This document shows, piece after piece, positions 33,930 to 45,757 of a stretch of 64,000 nt of DNA. Below the pieces are notes generated by a model. It ran no database searches. It was not told where the DNA came from and saw nothing but the letters and a program-made list of their open reading frames with translations. The stretch is from positions 17,321,001 through 17,385,000 of the forward strand of contig CM044311.1 in NCBI GenBank assembly GCA_024291935.2. The letters are read 5' to 3'. Source of the stretch: Okapia johnstoni (lineage: Eukaryota; Chordata; Mammalia; Artiodactyla; Giraffidae). A program made the position numbers and the translations under genes. Position 1 is the stretch's first letter; the number at the start of each line of letters is the position of its first letter.

Positions 33930-34320
33930 AGGTTTAGGTCTGAGTGTCCTTGCATTGTTACATACTACATTGTTTGTTGGTAGACTGAAGAAAGAAGATT
34001 TAATCTCACCAATGCTGGTAGACATCAGCCAACCCTGAGGGCCTGGAAGAGGAAGGATGATTTGCTCTATTTGAGCTGAGACATTCATCTTCTGTGTTTG
34101 GACAAGGATGCTCTCAATCATCAGACATTCCAATTTGGGCTAAATTACACTATCTGCCAAGCTGGGTCTCCAGCTTGAAAACTGTGGAATTTAGCTTCCA
34201 TAATTGTCTCAGCCAATTCCTATAATAAGTTTTCTTTATGCACACACACAGCACACACACACAAACACACACACACACATTCTACTAGTTCTGTTTCTAT
34301 GGAGAACCCTGACTAATACA
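33930..34320. repeat. MaLR/MER-like remnant with (CA)n
   Basis: Words in order: agcttccataattgtctcag, ccaattcctataataagttt, the CA tract, then ggagaaccctgactaataca. This ending is typical of old MaLR-type LTR or related MER elements. Orientation and family are not certain. Confidence 0.45.
34241..34279. repeat. Imperfect (CA)n
   Basis: About 39 bp of CA with GCA and AAA interruptions. Interrupted, so probably less variable than the tract at 16723. Confidence 0.95.
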
Positions 34321-34449
34321 CCATCCAGTATTAAGACAGTCAACACATTCATCACCTGTAAGTTACCTCATCAATCTTACCTTCACCCTTCCCAAACCAG
34401 GAATTCCCTTACATAATTCCTGTCACTCTTGATGAGACTGTGACTGTAC

Positions 34450-34506
34450 CAAACTTTGTAAGCAAAGTCATGTCTCTACTTTTTAATACGCTATGTGAGT
34501 TTGTCA
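34450..34506 (-). mobile_element. BovB inverted 5' segment
   Basis: aactttgtaagcaaagtcat and tttttaatacgctatgtgag are the antisense of the same BovB region that starts the sense copy at 34507. The two abut head-to-head and form an imperfect inverted repeat of about 45 bp. Confidence 0.8.
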
Positions 34507-34975
34507 GTGTATTAAAGAGATGTTACTTTGCCAACAAAGGTCTGTATATTCAAAGCTATGGTTTTTCCAGTACTCAGTATGGATTTGAGAGTTGGACCAT
34601 AAAGAAGGCTGAGCACAGAAGAATAGATGCTTTTGAACTGTGGTGTTGGAGAAGACTCTTGAGAGTCCCTTGGACTGCAAGAAGATCCAACCAGTACATC
34701 CTAAAAGAGATCATTCCTGGGTGTTCATTGGAAGGACTGATGTTGGAGCTGAAACTCCAATACTTTGGCCACCTGATGCAAAGAGCTGACTTATTAGAAA
34801 AGACTCTGATGCTGGGAAAGATTGAGGGCAGGAGGAAAAGGGGATGACAGAGAATGAGATGGTTGGATGACATGAGTTTGAGGAAGCTCCAGGAGATGGT
34901 GAAGGACAGGGAAGCCTGGCGTGGTGCAGTCCATGGGATCACAGTGTCAGACATGGCTAGGCAACAGAACAGCAA
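34507..34975 (+). mobile_element. BovB 3' end, sense part of an inverted insertion
   Basis: Sense from ttactttgccaacaaaggtc to a cagcaacaaattg tail. The continuous 135-codon frame (34440-34847) spans the inversion junction by chance. Its part after about residue 35 is BovB C-terminal sequence ([20 protein letters not shown]). There is a deletion near 34868 (ggatgacatgagtttg). Confidence 0.9.
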
Positions 34976-34989
34976 CAAATTGCTTGTTG

Positions 34990-35755
34990 TTGCTGCTGTT
35001 TATGTGGCTCCTTTCACTCAGCATAATTATTCTGTGATCTGCCTATGTTGTTAAGAGCTTCCCTTGTGGCTCAGCTGATAAAAAATCTACCTGCAATGTG
35101 GGATACCTGGGTTCATTCCCTGAGTTGGGAAGATCCCCTGGAGAAGGGAAAGGCTACTCACTCAGTATTCTGGCCTGGAGAACACCATGGACTGCCTAGT
35201 CCATGGGGTTGAAAACAGTCAGACATGGCTGAGTGACTGTCACTATGTTGTTAAATTTATCAATAGATGATTTTTTTTTCATTCAGTGTGTTCTTCCATT
35301 GTTAGGTTATATCACCATTTGTTAATCCATGTGAGGGATTATTTCCAGCTTTTAGTTATTACAAATAAGGCTATTCAAACACTTGTATACAGTTTTTTGT
35401 ATGGGTGTATGTTTTCATTTCCTTGGGACAAGCTCCTGGGAGTGGATAGCTGGATTTTGTAAAAGCTACATGTCTATTTTTAAAGTAAACTGCCAAACTT
35501 TTTTTCCAATGCAATTGTAGCATTTTCTGTTTCCACCAGCAGAGTGTGAGTGTTCCAATTCCTCCACATCACTGCCAATGATTAGTACATCCAGTCATTC
35601 TAAATATAGCCATTTCAATAGGTGTGTAGTGATATCTTATTAAGGTTTACTTTTCATTTTCCTAATGACTAATACACTTGGTTATTATATATTTGCCATC
35701 ACTATATCTTATTAGGAACATTATCAAGTGATGCAATTATCACCTTAAATCAGTT
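34990..35755 (-). mobile_element. Old L1 remnant, copy A
   Basis: Antisense L1 3' region: ctcctttcactcagcataat, gtatgggtgtatgttttcat, tcctgggagtggatagctgg, tgtttccaccagcagagtgt. A Bov-tA at 35055-35242 interrupts it. Confidence 0.82.
35055..35242 (+). mobile_element. Bov-tA SINE with TSD, inside L1
   Basis: Sense: gagcttcccttgtggctcag to agacatggctgagtgactgt. Perfect 12-bp duplication ctatgttgttaa at 35043-35054 and 35243-35254. Confidence 0.95.
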
Positions 35756-36188
35756 TTAGAACATTTTTACAATCTCCTCTAACAAGATCTCTCATACCCA
35801 TTTACAGTTAATCCCTGTTTCCGCCCTCAGCCTCAGGCGACCAGTCATTTAGTTTCTGGTCTATAAGTTTGCTTTTTATAGACATTCGGTATAAATAGAA
35901 TCATAAAATATGTGATCTCTTGTGCCTGGCTTTGTTCACTTGGCACAATGGTTTTGAGGGTCAGCCATGATGTAGCATGTATCAGTTATTCATTTGTTTT
36001 ATTGCTGAATAGTAATCCATTGTAAGAATATAACAAAAATTTTATCCATTCACCTACTGAGGAAGATTTAGGTTGTTTCCAGTTTGGGGCAATTATGAAT
36101 AATGCTGCTATAAACATTTAACCTGAAAATTTTTCTGTGGGCAGATATTTAGGTATAAATTGAAATTCATTTGTTTGCAAATGGATAT

Positions 36189-36561
36189 TGTCATGGACTG
36201 AAGTGAATGCCCCCAAAATCCGTATGTTGAAGTTTTAACCCCCAGAACCTCAGAATGTGACTGTACTTGGAGATTGTGTCTTTAGAGAGGTAATTAAGGT
36301 AAAAAAAAAAGAAAAGGGGGGTGGATAAGGGCATGCTCTAATGAAAAGAGGAGATTAGGACACCACAAACATAGAGGGAAGACCATGTGAAAACAGCAGA
36401 AAAAGAGAGCCACCCACAAGTTAAAGAGAAAGACTTCAGAAGAAACTAACCCTCCTAACAACTTGACCTTGGACTTTTATGCTCCAACCTGTGAGAAATA
36501 AATTTCTGTTGTCTCTCAGTTCATAAAATTTTATAAGGCAGCTCTAGCAAACTAACACGCA
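36189..36561 (+). mobile_element. MaLR-type (MLT1-like) LTR
   Basis: Starts tgtcatggactgaagtgaat, contains gtatgttgaagttttaaccc, gtgagaaataaatttctgtt (with AATAAA) and ends ctctagcaaactaacacgca. It begins with TG and ends with CA at about 370 bp, which fits a MaLR LTR. gatat/gatca flanks are only a partial match for a duplication. It lies in frame with the split in L1. Confidence 0.7.
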
Positions 36562-36882
36562 GATCAATTTGTTCCCTTAACATTTGTTGAAAAAAGTAAA
36601 TCTTTCTCCTCTAAATTGTCTATGTATGTATGTCTCTGTCCATATTTGTAGGCTTATTTATAAACTTTCTATACTGCTCAATTGATCTGTATATTTACCT
36701 TTACATACTAAATTTTCTTGATTAATGCAGACTTATATTGTCTTGAAATCAGGTACTGTTTATCCTCTATTTTTGCTTTTTTCTAAGTTGCTTTGATTAT
36801 GATAGGTCATGTACATTTCCGTTCAGAATCAAGTTGTTCAGAAATTCCTCCTAGGGTTTTAATTCAGAATGAAATGTATTTA

Positions 36883-37012
36883 TTGGAGAAGGAAATGGCA
36901 ACCCTCTCCAGTATTCTTGCCTGGAAAATCCCATGGACGGAGGAGCCTGGTAGGCTACAGTCCATGGAGTCGCAAAGAGTCGGACACGACTGAGCGACTT
37001 CACTTTCACTTT
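36883..37012 (+). mobile_element. Bov-A monomer (half of Bov-A2)
   Basis: ggagaaggaaatggcaaccc through aagagtcggacacgactgag and the cttcactttcactttca linker. Only the first unit of the dimer is present. Confidence 0.9.
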
Positions 37013-37111
37013 CAATTTTCATAGGTCATTTTCAGAAGATTTGATATCTTAACCATATTGAGTCTTCTGAAAAATGAAAAACAAGTATAACTTCCAATTC
37101 ATTTAGATCTT

Positions 37112-37315
37112 CTGCGCTAGTTGTAAAGAATCCACTTGCCAATGCAGGAGACTTAAAAGACGCGGGTTTGACCCCTGGGTCGGGAAGATCCCCTTGAAGA
37201 GAGCATGGCAATCCACTCCAGTATTCTTGCCTAGTGAATCTTGTGAACAGAGGAGCCTGGCAAGTTACAGTCCATACAGTCCCAAAGAGTCAGACATGAC
37301 TGAAGCAACTTAGCA
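37112..37315 (+). mobile_element. Bov-tA SINE, sense arm of a convergent pair
   Basis: Head aatccacttgccaatgcagg, body ccactccagtattcttgcct, end cagacatgactgaagcaact with a gcatgcatgcac tail running into the GT tract. Confidence 0.92.
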
Positions 37316-37366
37316 TGCATGCACGTGTGTGTGTGTGTGCGTGTGGTGTATGTGTGTGTGTGTGTC
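37316..37366. repeat. (GT)n microsatellite, interrupted
   Basis: Two GT blocks broken by gcgtgtggtgta. It joins the 3' tails of the two SINEs on either side, so it probably expanded from tail sequence. Confidence 0.94.
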
Positions 37367-37564
37367 TTAGTCCCTCACTCGTGTTCCACTGTATGCAACC
37401 CCATTACTGAAGCCCTCCTGGCTCCTCTGTCGGAATTCTCCAGGCAAGGATACTGGAGTGGGTTGCCGTTCCTTTCTCCAAGGGATCTTCATGACCCAGG
37501 GATCGAATCAGCATCTCCTGCATTACAGGCAGATTCTTTACCATCTGAATCACCAGGGAAGCCT
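37367..37564 (-). mobile_element. Bov-tA SINE, antisense arm of a convergent pair
   Basis: ccctcactcgtgttccactg body, caggcagattctttaccatc head complement, ending accagggaagcc. With the sense copy it forms an inverted repeat of about 200-bp arms. Confidence 0.92.
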
Positions 37565-39399
37565 ATAAATTTATGTAGATGTGTTTACATATACATGTAT
37601 ATGTGTGTGTATCTATATATACAGAGAGAGGGCACAAAATGAAAGAGAATAAAAGAAATACAAAATGAAAGGATATGTGCACTTGAGAGTTTTCTTTAAA
37701 TGCTATTTTTCTAGCTAGGATTTCAGTGTATGTAAAGTTCATAGGGCATAGAGCCCTTAGGAATTTTACATTTCTTCTGTAAAATAGAATGTAGGTCTTC
37801 TCTTTTAGGCTACTTATAAAGATTACCACCTCAAAAGAGTGTACAAAAACAAACAATCATACATTTAATCATAATGTTTTTAAAAAAAAAACCACTCTGT
37901 AGCAGAAACCACACTAAATTTTTTCAAGTTTCTAATAATGAGTTCAAGATGGACTAACCACATGTCACTGAATCCTTGCAAATTTTGTATTGTCTTTAGG
38001 GCAAGAAACTTGCACTTTCACAGTATGTTTTCCTTCAAGAGGCCTCAAGACACTGAAACTTTCTCCACCCTTCATGAGTCTCACCATGAAATGATTCACC
38101 ATGGGTGGGGAGTGTGGATATCACCATTCATAAGCCCACCAATGTGGTCTTGGCAGTTACTGGAATCCACTGCAAAATAGGACAGAACACAAGGAATACA
38201 TCACTTTATATATTTTACTGCACAGACGCCGGTCTTGTAAAAACATGTAACACCAATGTGAAAAGTCTTACAAGTTTATAAAGCATATTTTTCAATGTTT
38301 TCTGTTTTATATAGCTGTTTATTCATATTTTGAGTTCACAAGAAAATATCAGTAATAAAACTTATTTATGGGAAGTTAGAGCCATTCTCTAAGACCACCA
38401 AACCAAACTCTTTCAGATTTTAAGATTTTTAATTCTGTCAAATCTTGGCCAGCCAATTTATTATGTATTAGGGGAAGAGTCATTTTCCTGATAATAAAAG
38501 AAAGACAAATCACACACACACAAAAATAATGCAGTAACCAGCCCTCACTCTCTTGTTTTATCTTGAAATTACATCAATGACTAGTCGTGATCATCAACAA
38601 CTCATAAAACTGTGACAGGAACAATTTTATATTCATTTAGCTCACATTCAAATGTAAATTAGAACAGAACTGACTATAGCCAAGTATCTTTCATATTAGT
38701 GTAAGAACAAGCAAATGTAAAATTTCAGATTGTTCTTTTGGATATTTCTATAAATTTCTATAAACACTGCTGCGCAATATTCATAGATTGTGCTATTAAT
38801 GACTTTTGAAATCTTGAACAGAAAAAAAGAATTAACAACAGAGTATCTGTTTTGATTTTAAGTTCCCAGTCAATAGCCATGTTTTTCTTAAATGTAGGAA
38901 CAGCCAAAAAGCCCACAAGAATCAACAGACATATGAAGGAGTTTGAGTATCACAATTACTACTAATAAAAAGTGAATCAAAAGAGGTGGCTTAGATGCAA
39001 GATCATGATTGAATTCCTGGCACTTCTAGCACCGTTGTCAATAATTACCCCCCAAATTCCTGGCTTCCCAACCAGAGGGAAGCACCTGTCTTACTCTAGG
39101 GTTCCTATAAAAATGTAAAATAAGAGGTTTCAGAAAAGACTGAGGTAAGTTTACTGATTTGCCTTGTTATATTTCAACAAATTGTAAAGTACATGTTAAT
39201 CTTCAGTGTATTTAATTGCATTGCTTAAAAGCTGCAAAACATCTGTTATTTTAACCTTAAAATTATACTTCTTTCACAGAGCACAGTGGAAAATAACAAT
39301 AGTTTGAGTTTCTTTTCTAAGTGAATGCATTTAGCAGATAGATTTCACACTATGAAAAATAAAATTTCATAGCCAGCAAGATCTTAGTGATATAAAATA
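37565..39399. other. Unassigned AT-rich DNA, about 1.8 kb
   Basis: Contains T/G/A short-period sequence at 37575-37630, an A10 run near 37880 and otherwise no element. ORFs up to 97 codons occur without similarity that I recognise. Confidence 0.4.
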
Positions 39400-39512
39400 T
39401 AAATTTCTCCTCTCACAAATGAAGATGCTGTAACTAAGAAAGGATAAGTGACATGTCCAGCATTTCCCAAGCTTTTAGTGGCAGAAGTGGCATTGAGACA
39501 ATTGCCTCCTTG
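39400..39512 (-). repeat. MIR remnant
   Basis: ctcacaaatgaagatgctgt, then aaggataagtgacatgtcca and tttagtggcagaagtggcat. This parallels the antisense MIR layout (gatgaggaaactgagg, agtgacttgccc, tagtaagtggcaga). Confidence 0.7.
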
Positions 39513-39644
39513 CTTGTGTATTTTCCTGGACTGTGAACTTAATAAGAATTTCTCAGGGTCTCCCCCCATTTCCATGAGTGAGACGCAAGAGCTAGAGTGG
39601 GCAGGCCTTTTCATAGTCAGGTAGGCTCTGATAATAGGCCAGCA

Positions 39645-40672
39645 GTTTCAGTCAGTTCAGTCGCTCAATTGTGTCTGTCTCTTTGTGAAACCATGAACTG
39701 CAGCACGCCATGCTTCCCTGTACATCACCAACTCCTGAAGCTTGTTCAAACTCATGTCCCTTGAGTTGGTGATGCCATCCAACAACCTCATCCTCTGTCA
39801 TCCTGTTCTCCTCCTGCCATCAATCTTTCCGAGCATCAGGGTCTTTTCTAATGACTCTGTTCTTCACATCAGGTGGCCAAAGAATTGGAGTTTCAACTTT
39901 AGCATCAGTCCTTCCAATGAATACTCAGGACTGATTTCCTTCAGGATTAAGTGGTTTGATCTCCTTGTAGTCCAAGGGACTCTCAAGAGTCTTCTCCAAC
40001 ACCACAGTTCAAAAGCATCAATTCTTTGGCACTCAGCTTTCTTTATAGTTCAACTCTCACATCCATACATGACTACTGGAAAAACCATAGCTTTGACTAG
40101 ATGGACTTTTGTTGGCAAAGTATTGTCTTTGTTTTTTAAGATGCTGTCTAGGTTGGTCATACCTTTCTTCCAAGGATTTCTTTTGATTTCACTACTACAG
40201 TGATTTTGGAGCCCAACAAAATAAAGTCTGTCACTGTTTCCAATGTTTCCCCATCTATTTGCCATGAAGTGATAAATATGGGACCGGATACCATGATCTT
40301 CACTTTTTGAATGTTGAGTTGTAAGCCAAATTTTTCACTCTTCTCTTTCACTTTCATCAAGAGGCTCTTTAATACTTTCTACTATAAGGATAGTGTCATC
40401 TGCGTATCTGAGGTTATTGATATTTCTCCCGGCAATCTTGATTCCAGCTTGTGCTTCATCCACAAGAAACCCCAGCATTTCTTATGATGTACTCTGCATA
40501 TAAGTTAAATAAGCAGGGTGACAATATACAGCCTGACGTACTCCTTTCCCAATTTAGACCCAGACATGCTCCATGTCTGGTTCTAACTGTTGCTTCTTCA
40601 CCTGCATACAGATTTCTTAGGAAGCAGGTGAAGGTGGTCTGGTATTCCCATCTCTTGAAGAATTTTCCACAG
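39645..40672 (-). mobile_element. BovB 3' third, CTGAA-tailed
   Basis: Antisense from ttcagtcagttcagtcgctc to cttgaagaattttccacagg. It covers the RT palm up to the C-terminus. Frames at 40050-40265 and 40157-40360 retain KLNIQKVKIM-like and ITSWQIDGETLETVTDF sequence, with frameshifts. 5'-truncated. Confidence 0.93.
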
Positions 40673-40744
40673 GCACCACTTAACTCATTGTCCCTGAGGA
40701 CAGGCCTTGTAAAGAATAACTATGCTTAGGAAAGAAATTTTCTC

Positions 40745-41350
40745 CAGGATTTACTGTCAGAACCTGGCTGAGCTCCTGGGTGTAGTTCTGACAATCTCTC
40801 TGGGGTTTTTAACTCTCTTAGTTATCTACACTGAGCCTCCAACAACTTGTCAATCTTTCCTGGCATCAATTCCAAGGTAGTTTTTTGCTCACAAGCCTCT
40901 GTTTGGGGAAGTCATGACGCTTATTCACCTGTCTTTCTCTTCAGTCTTGGGAGCAGTGACTTGACTTGTGGCCCCCCTCTATTATAGATCCAAGCAGAGC
41001 TGCTGACTTTTTAGTCTGTCCAGGTTTTCTCTTGTTATGAGGATGGAGTGGGGACTTCCAAGTTCTTCAACCAGAAATTGGAGGTTCTAAATTTTTTTCA
41101 TATTTTATCTTGTCAGTAATGCCAGATGTTTATAAGCATCACCAAACTTAGACAACTCCTAGTGTACATCTGTTCAATTGTTTATAACCCCAAGGAATTT
41201 TATTAAATTCAGTCTCCAATTTTACCCAAACTTGCATACATTTGATGCTTCATTTTTGAATGGTTTTCTCTTTTTTTATGTTTAAAAATGTTCTTCAGTC
41301 CTTTAAAGATCAGTATGATTTTCTGGTTGGAGAGATGACTTTCATTTTAT
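40745..41350 (-). repeat. Possible old L1 3' region
   Basis: Words such as aggatggagtggggacttcc, ttcaaccagaaattggaggt and gatgcttcatttttgaatgg resemble antisense sequence of an old L1 (L1M-type). Weak and patchy. Confidence 0.4.
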
Positions 41351-42694
41351 TCCTCAGAGCTATGTGAGTTGATTTCCCTGGGAATGCCATCAAAATACGA
41401 GTTCATCTTCTAAATGTTTCCCTAAATCATCATAAATGTTGTGTGGTATTTTTGTTATTGTTGCTTTTCTTTTGTTGTTGTTTTTTTAAATTGATTGAAT
41501 TCTTTTTAGTGATCGATAGAAAGATCTTCAGGTTCTTTACAATATGAAAATGCTCCTTGTATCATGGAGAAGTTGTGTTTCCTTTCACCGTTTTAGAAAA
41601 CTTTTATTCATAGTCAAGGGCATATGCCTTTGCTCTCTATTATGTTTCTGTCACACCACAAGTCTATCCTCCCCTCAGGGGAGTCTGAGGGTGAGAAAGT
41701 TGTGTCCCTCTTGCTCTGTGGGGCCAAAATTAAGCCTGAGGTGTCACTCCTTCAGGTCTCCCATCAACATTTCAATCATGATTTAAACTAAGCTAACTAA
41801 GAACCAAACCATTCCCTACTTCCTTCGCAGTCTTCTGAGTATCCCAGTTAATGGTTTAGAAAATTAGTCCCATTCATGATAGAGATATTATGTTTAAACA
41901 ATTTGAAAGTGAAACCTTCAAATTTCTAATTATTTTCTGGCCACTTTAGAAAATCCCATGGGTCTATAACATTGGATTCATTCTTTAACATGGTGCTCCT
42001 TTACTCAGAAGAAAACAAATTCTTTTCTGGGGAAAAATGAGGCTGTATATAAGTGCCAAAAATAAAAACCAAAATGTCATATGAGTACATTGTCACTGTT
42101 TCAATAAATTTATATTTCAAATACATTTGAATGAAATATGCCATTCTTTTTAAGATGAATAAACTACTCTTGATGATTTAAAAATTTTATAAAAAGTACA
42201 TAGCACAACTCAAAAAATTTTACTACTACCTGTTTTTCATTGCATATACTCATAAAAATTATTTATAATGCAATTCATATATTCCACATGAAAATTAAAT
42301 ATAATTATTGTAAATAAAGAATCAAGGTAACTGAATTTTACCCTCATTAGTTTGCAAAGGCAAGCTACTTGTTTATACTATTCATTTTTTTTAGTCTTTT
42401 ACTAGAAAATTACACTAGTTAAGGATAAATACAATCTATGGCATTCTTGAGTTTTAGTTTTTTAATAAAAACTCCAATCCAGTGTAAAGTATAGTAACTA
42501 GAATGCTGAACTTAACAGGAAAATGAACTTTCTATATCACATTAACATTTATTTCTTTAATACACTACATCTTTGGCAAACCTTGATTGAAAAATAAATA
42601 GTAAGCCATATAATGATCAAAAAATTAGAAGATCTGTAATTAACATATGCAATTTATATTTCCTTTAAGAAAGAAGAAAGAAGTAGAAATGGAA
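41351..42694. other. Unassigned DNA, about 1.3 kb
   Basis: A moderately GC-balanced part at 41550-41790 holds an 80-codon ORF without similarity. Beyond 41850 it is AT-rich and featureless. Confidence 0.4.
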
Positions 42695-42880
42695 ACACAA
42701 TAATAACAGCTATAATTTAGTGCTCACTTACCCAAGGTTAGGCAGTTCAGTGAGTGACCTGCATTGTCACTAAACAAATTGTTGATTTATCAACTGTCTC
42801 TATTTATAGTAAGTATAATCAAAAGAGTTTATATCAGTTATCCCAGGTCACATCATCAGTAAATCTTAGAGCTACAAAAC
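42695..42880 (-). repeat. MIR remnant
   Basis: aataacagctataatttagt, tgctcacttacccaaggtta, then tatcccaggtcacatcatca and gtaaatcttagagctac. The order matches antisense MIR. Confidence 0.65.
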
Positions 42881-44076
42881 ACATTTTATAATATGCACTC
42901 TCACCTTAGCATTGGTAGGAGAGATTAATCTCCTATAACAAAGAGATTTCAAATTCAACAACTTAAAGAAAAAATGAAACTTTACTTCTCTTTCTTATAA
43001 GAAAAGCATGGTGGATGGTCAGATGGTTCATCAACCATGAATGTCTATCTCTTTCATTTTGTGGTTCTGCCATTTTTAAGGTCTTGGTGTACAGTGTAAG
43101 TTAGGTCATCAGCAGGAACTATCAGCAAAATGCAAGAAGGAAGAACACGAAGGAGTTGTATTAATATGTTTTTCCCAATAGAATGGTAAATCGAAGGAAG
43201 GAAAAAAAAATGGAGTCCAGCTAGGCAACCATGTGGGCAGTTCCCATTATATTACCAAGGAAGAAAGGAGGCAAGAACTTCCAAGGACAGCTGGGAGCTG
43301 CCACCACAACGCAAATTCAAGTTACCTCAATTGAGTCTCAATGTTCTTGTCTATAAGTGGTGGACTTTTCTCATCATTTCACCCCACAGCTTCGGAAGTC
43401 ATCCACATACTTCAATTTGGATTTCTCATCGTCATGTCAAAATCAGTAAGCTCCGAATCAATTTCATCTTAGCTTTTCTTTCCTAAGTCAAAACTATCTT
43501 CCAAATGTATCATCTCCACCAAAGACCAATGACTAGTTTTCTAATCAAGAAATCTTTAAACTCTTCATTTTGCCTGACTTTTATCTCCACATCATACTAT
43601 TCATGAAGACAGGGAACTTTGTCCTGTAGGGAGTCTGGGTTTAGGAATAATGGCACTGATTTAAATTTTGGACTTATGAGTTTATGGTGACTTTTAGGTA
43701 CCAAAATAGACAAGTCTAGTAGTAAGTTGGATTATACGAACTGGACATAAAAAATTGTGAATAATCTGAATGTTTAACTTTTAAATTAATGAACATGAAT
43801 AAAATCATGAAAAAGGAATAGCTAAAGAGAATGGCCTATCAAAGGGAAATGGAAAAGAATAGCTGGATAACTGGTACCCGATTTACTCCCAAACCTCCAT
43901 ACTTATTTCACTTTGTTCAACTGATCTTACTATTCATCCTACATAGCGTTGTTGGTATAACTTCCTTTAAATATACCTATCAAAATGTCGACAATCTTGT
44001 ATGCTGCTGCTTATTTTTTCTTACTCTATGCATACATGTTTTCATAAAATATCATACTAAATTTTACTGTAACAAT
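42881..44076. other. Unassigned DNA, about 1.2 kb
   Basis: No element recognised. A short A run near 43204 and a GTTG tract entering the next BovB tail. Confidence 0.4.
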
Positions 44077-44413
44077 CATTGTTGTTGTTGTTGTTGAGTT
44101 ACTAAGTCATGTCTGACTCCTTGTGACCCCACAGACTGCAGCACGCCAGGTTTCCCTGCCCATCACCATCTCCTGGAGTTTGCTTAAACTCACGTCCATT
44201 GAGTCGGTGATGCCATCCAACCATCTCATTCTCTGTCATGCTCCTCTCCTCCTGCCTTCAATCTTTCCCAGTATCAGGGTCTTTTCCAATGAGTCGGCTC
44301 TTTGCCTCAAGTGGCCAAAGTACTGGAGCTTTAGCTTCAGCATCAGTCCTTCCAAAGAATATTCAGGGTTGATTTCCTTTAGGATTGACTTTTTTGATCT
44401 CCTTACAGTCCAA
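44077..44413 (-). mobile_element. BovB host copy A, left piece
   Basis: (CAA)-tailed BovB terminus (gttgttgttgttgttgagtt) up to gatctccttacagtccaa. It is cut at 44413 and resumes at 45468. The 109-codon plus-strand ORF is antisense noise. Confidence 0.92.
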
Positions 44414-45458
44414 ATAAAATACAGTCACTTAGTCATGTCCAACTCTTTGTGACCCCATTGACTACATCATGCCAGGCTTCCCTGTCCATCACCAACTCCC
44501 AGAGCTTGCTCAAACTCATGTCCATCGAGTTGGTGATGCCATCCAACCATCTCATCCTCTGTCATCCCCTTCTCCTCCTACCTTCAATCATTCCCAGCAT
44601 CAGGGTCTTTTCCAATGAGTCAGTTCTTTACATCAGATGGCTAAAATATTGGAGTTTCAGCTTCAGCCTCAGTCCTTTCAATGAATATTCAGGACTGACT
44701 TCCTCCCTTTAGGATGGATGGGTTGGATCTCCTTGCTCTCCAAGGAACTCTCAAGAGTCTTCTCCAACACCACAGTTCAAAAGCATCAATTCTTCCGTTT
44801 TCAGCTTTCTTTATAGTTCAACTGTCATATCCACATATGACTCCTTGAAAACCCATAGCTTTGACTAGATGGACCTTTGTTGGCAAAGTGAATGTCTCTG
44901 CTTTGTAATATGCTGTCTAGGTTTTTTGTAGCTTTTCTTTCAAGGAGCAAGTGTCTTTTAATTTCCTGGCTGCAGTCACCATCTGCAAGGATTTTGGAGC
45001 CCAAGAAAATAAAGTCTCTCGCTATTTCCATTGTTTCCCCATCTATTTGTCACAAAGTGATGGGACCAAATGCCATGATCTTGAAGTTTTAAGCCAGTTT
45101 TTTCACTCTCCTCTTTCACTTTCCTCAAGAGGTTCTTTAGTTCTTCTTTACTTTCTGCTATAAGGGTAGTGTCATCTGCATATCTGAGGTTATTGATATT
45201 TCTCCCAGCAATCTTGATTCCAACTTGTGCTTCATCAAGCCCAGAATTTCTCATGATGTACTCTGCATATAAGTTAAATAAGCAGGGTGACAATATACAG
45301 CCTTGACATACTCCTTTCCCAATTTGGAACCAGCCTGTTGTTCTATGTCTGGTTCAAACTGTTTCTTCTTGATGAGCATACAGACTTCTCAGGAGGCAGG
45401 TCAGGTGGTCTGATATTCTCATCTCTTGAAGAATTTTCCACAGTTTTTTGTGATCCAC
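44414..45458 (-). mobile_element. BovB copy B nested inside copy A
   Basis: A second minus-strand BovB (3' third through RT), from acagtcacttagtcatgtcc to gaattttccacagttttttg. It is flanked by acagtccaa (44405-44413) and acaatccaa (45459-45467), a 9-bp duplication with one mismatch. The frame 44976-45293 retains NNLRYADDTTLIAESKEEL, including motif C. Confidence 0.92.
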
Positions 45459-45530
45459 ACAATCCAAGGGACTCCCAAGAGTCTTCAACACCACAGTTCA
45501 AAAGCATCAATTCTTCTGCATTCAACCTAA
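45459..45530 (-). mobile_element. BovB host copy A, right piece
   Basis: tccaagggactcccaagagt to aattcttctgcattca. This is the BovB segment that follows the break point in copy A, so it is out of order for copy B but in register for copy A. Confidence 0.88.
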
Positions 45531-45743
45531 GCCCACCAATCAAATTTAGATAAAAATATTAATCTAAGAATAGTTAAATAAATGCTCCATTACCCTTCTA
45601 TCACCTTTTAACTGCTATTCTAAAAACTGTAAAAGTGTCTTTCTCAGTGATAAAAGGGTTAACAGTGTTTGTTTTTTTTTTTTTTGAAAAACAAACCCCA
45701 CACATTTCCTTGTCTTTGTTGTTATGGTTTATTTTTAAAAGTT
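45531..45743. other. Unassigned AT-rich DNA with T run
   Basis: A T tract of about 16 bases at 45669-45684 and no other feature. Confidence 0.5.
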
Positions 45744-45757
45744 ATGCATAGAAATGG

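Larger units (their letters stand above)
35760..37110 (-). mobile_element. Old L1 remnant, copy B (split)
   Basis: Antisense L1. 3' UTR-like sequence lies at 35760-36188 (gctgctataaacatttaacc, gtttgcaaatggatat). The ORF2 end resumes at 36562 (aacatttgttgaaaaaagta, gctcaattgatctgtatatt, ttgaaatcaggtactgttta). It is split by an LTR-like element (36189-36561) and a Bov-A (36883-37012). The order across the gaps is colinear with L1. Confidence 0.82.
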
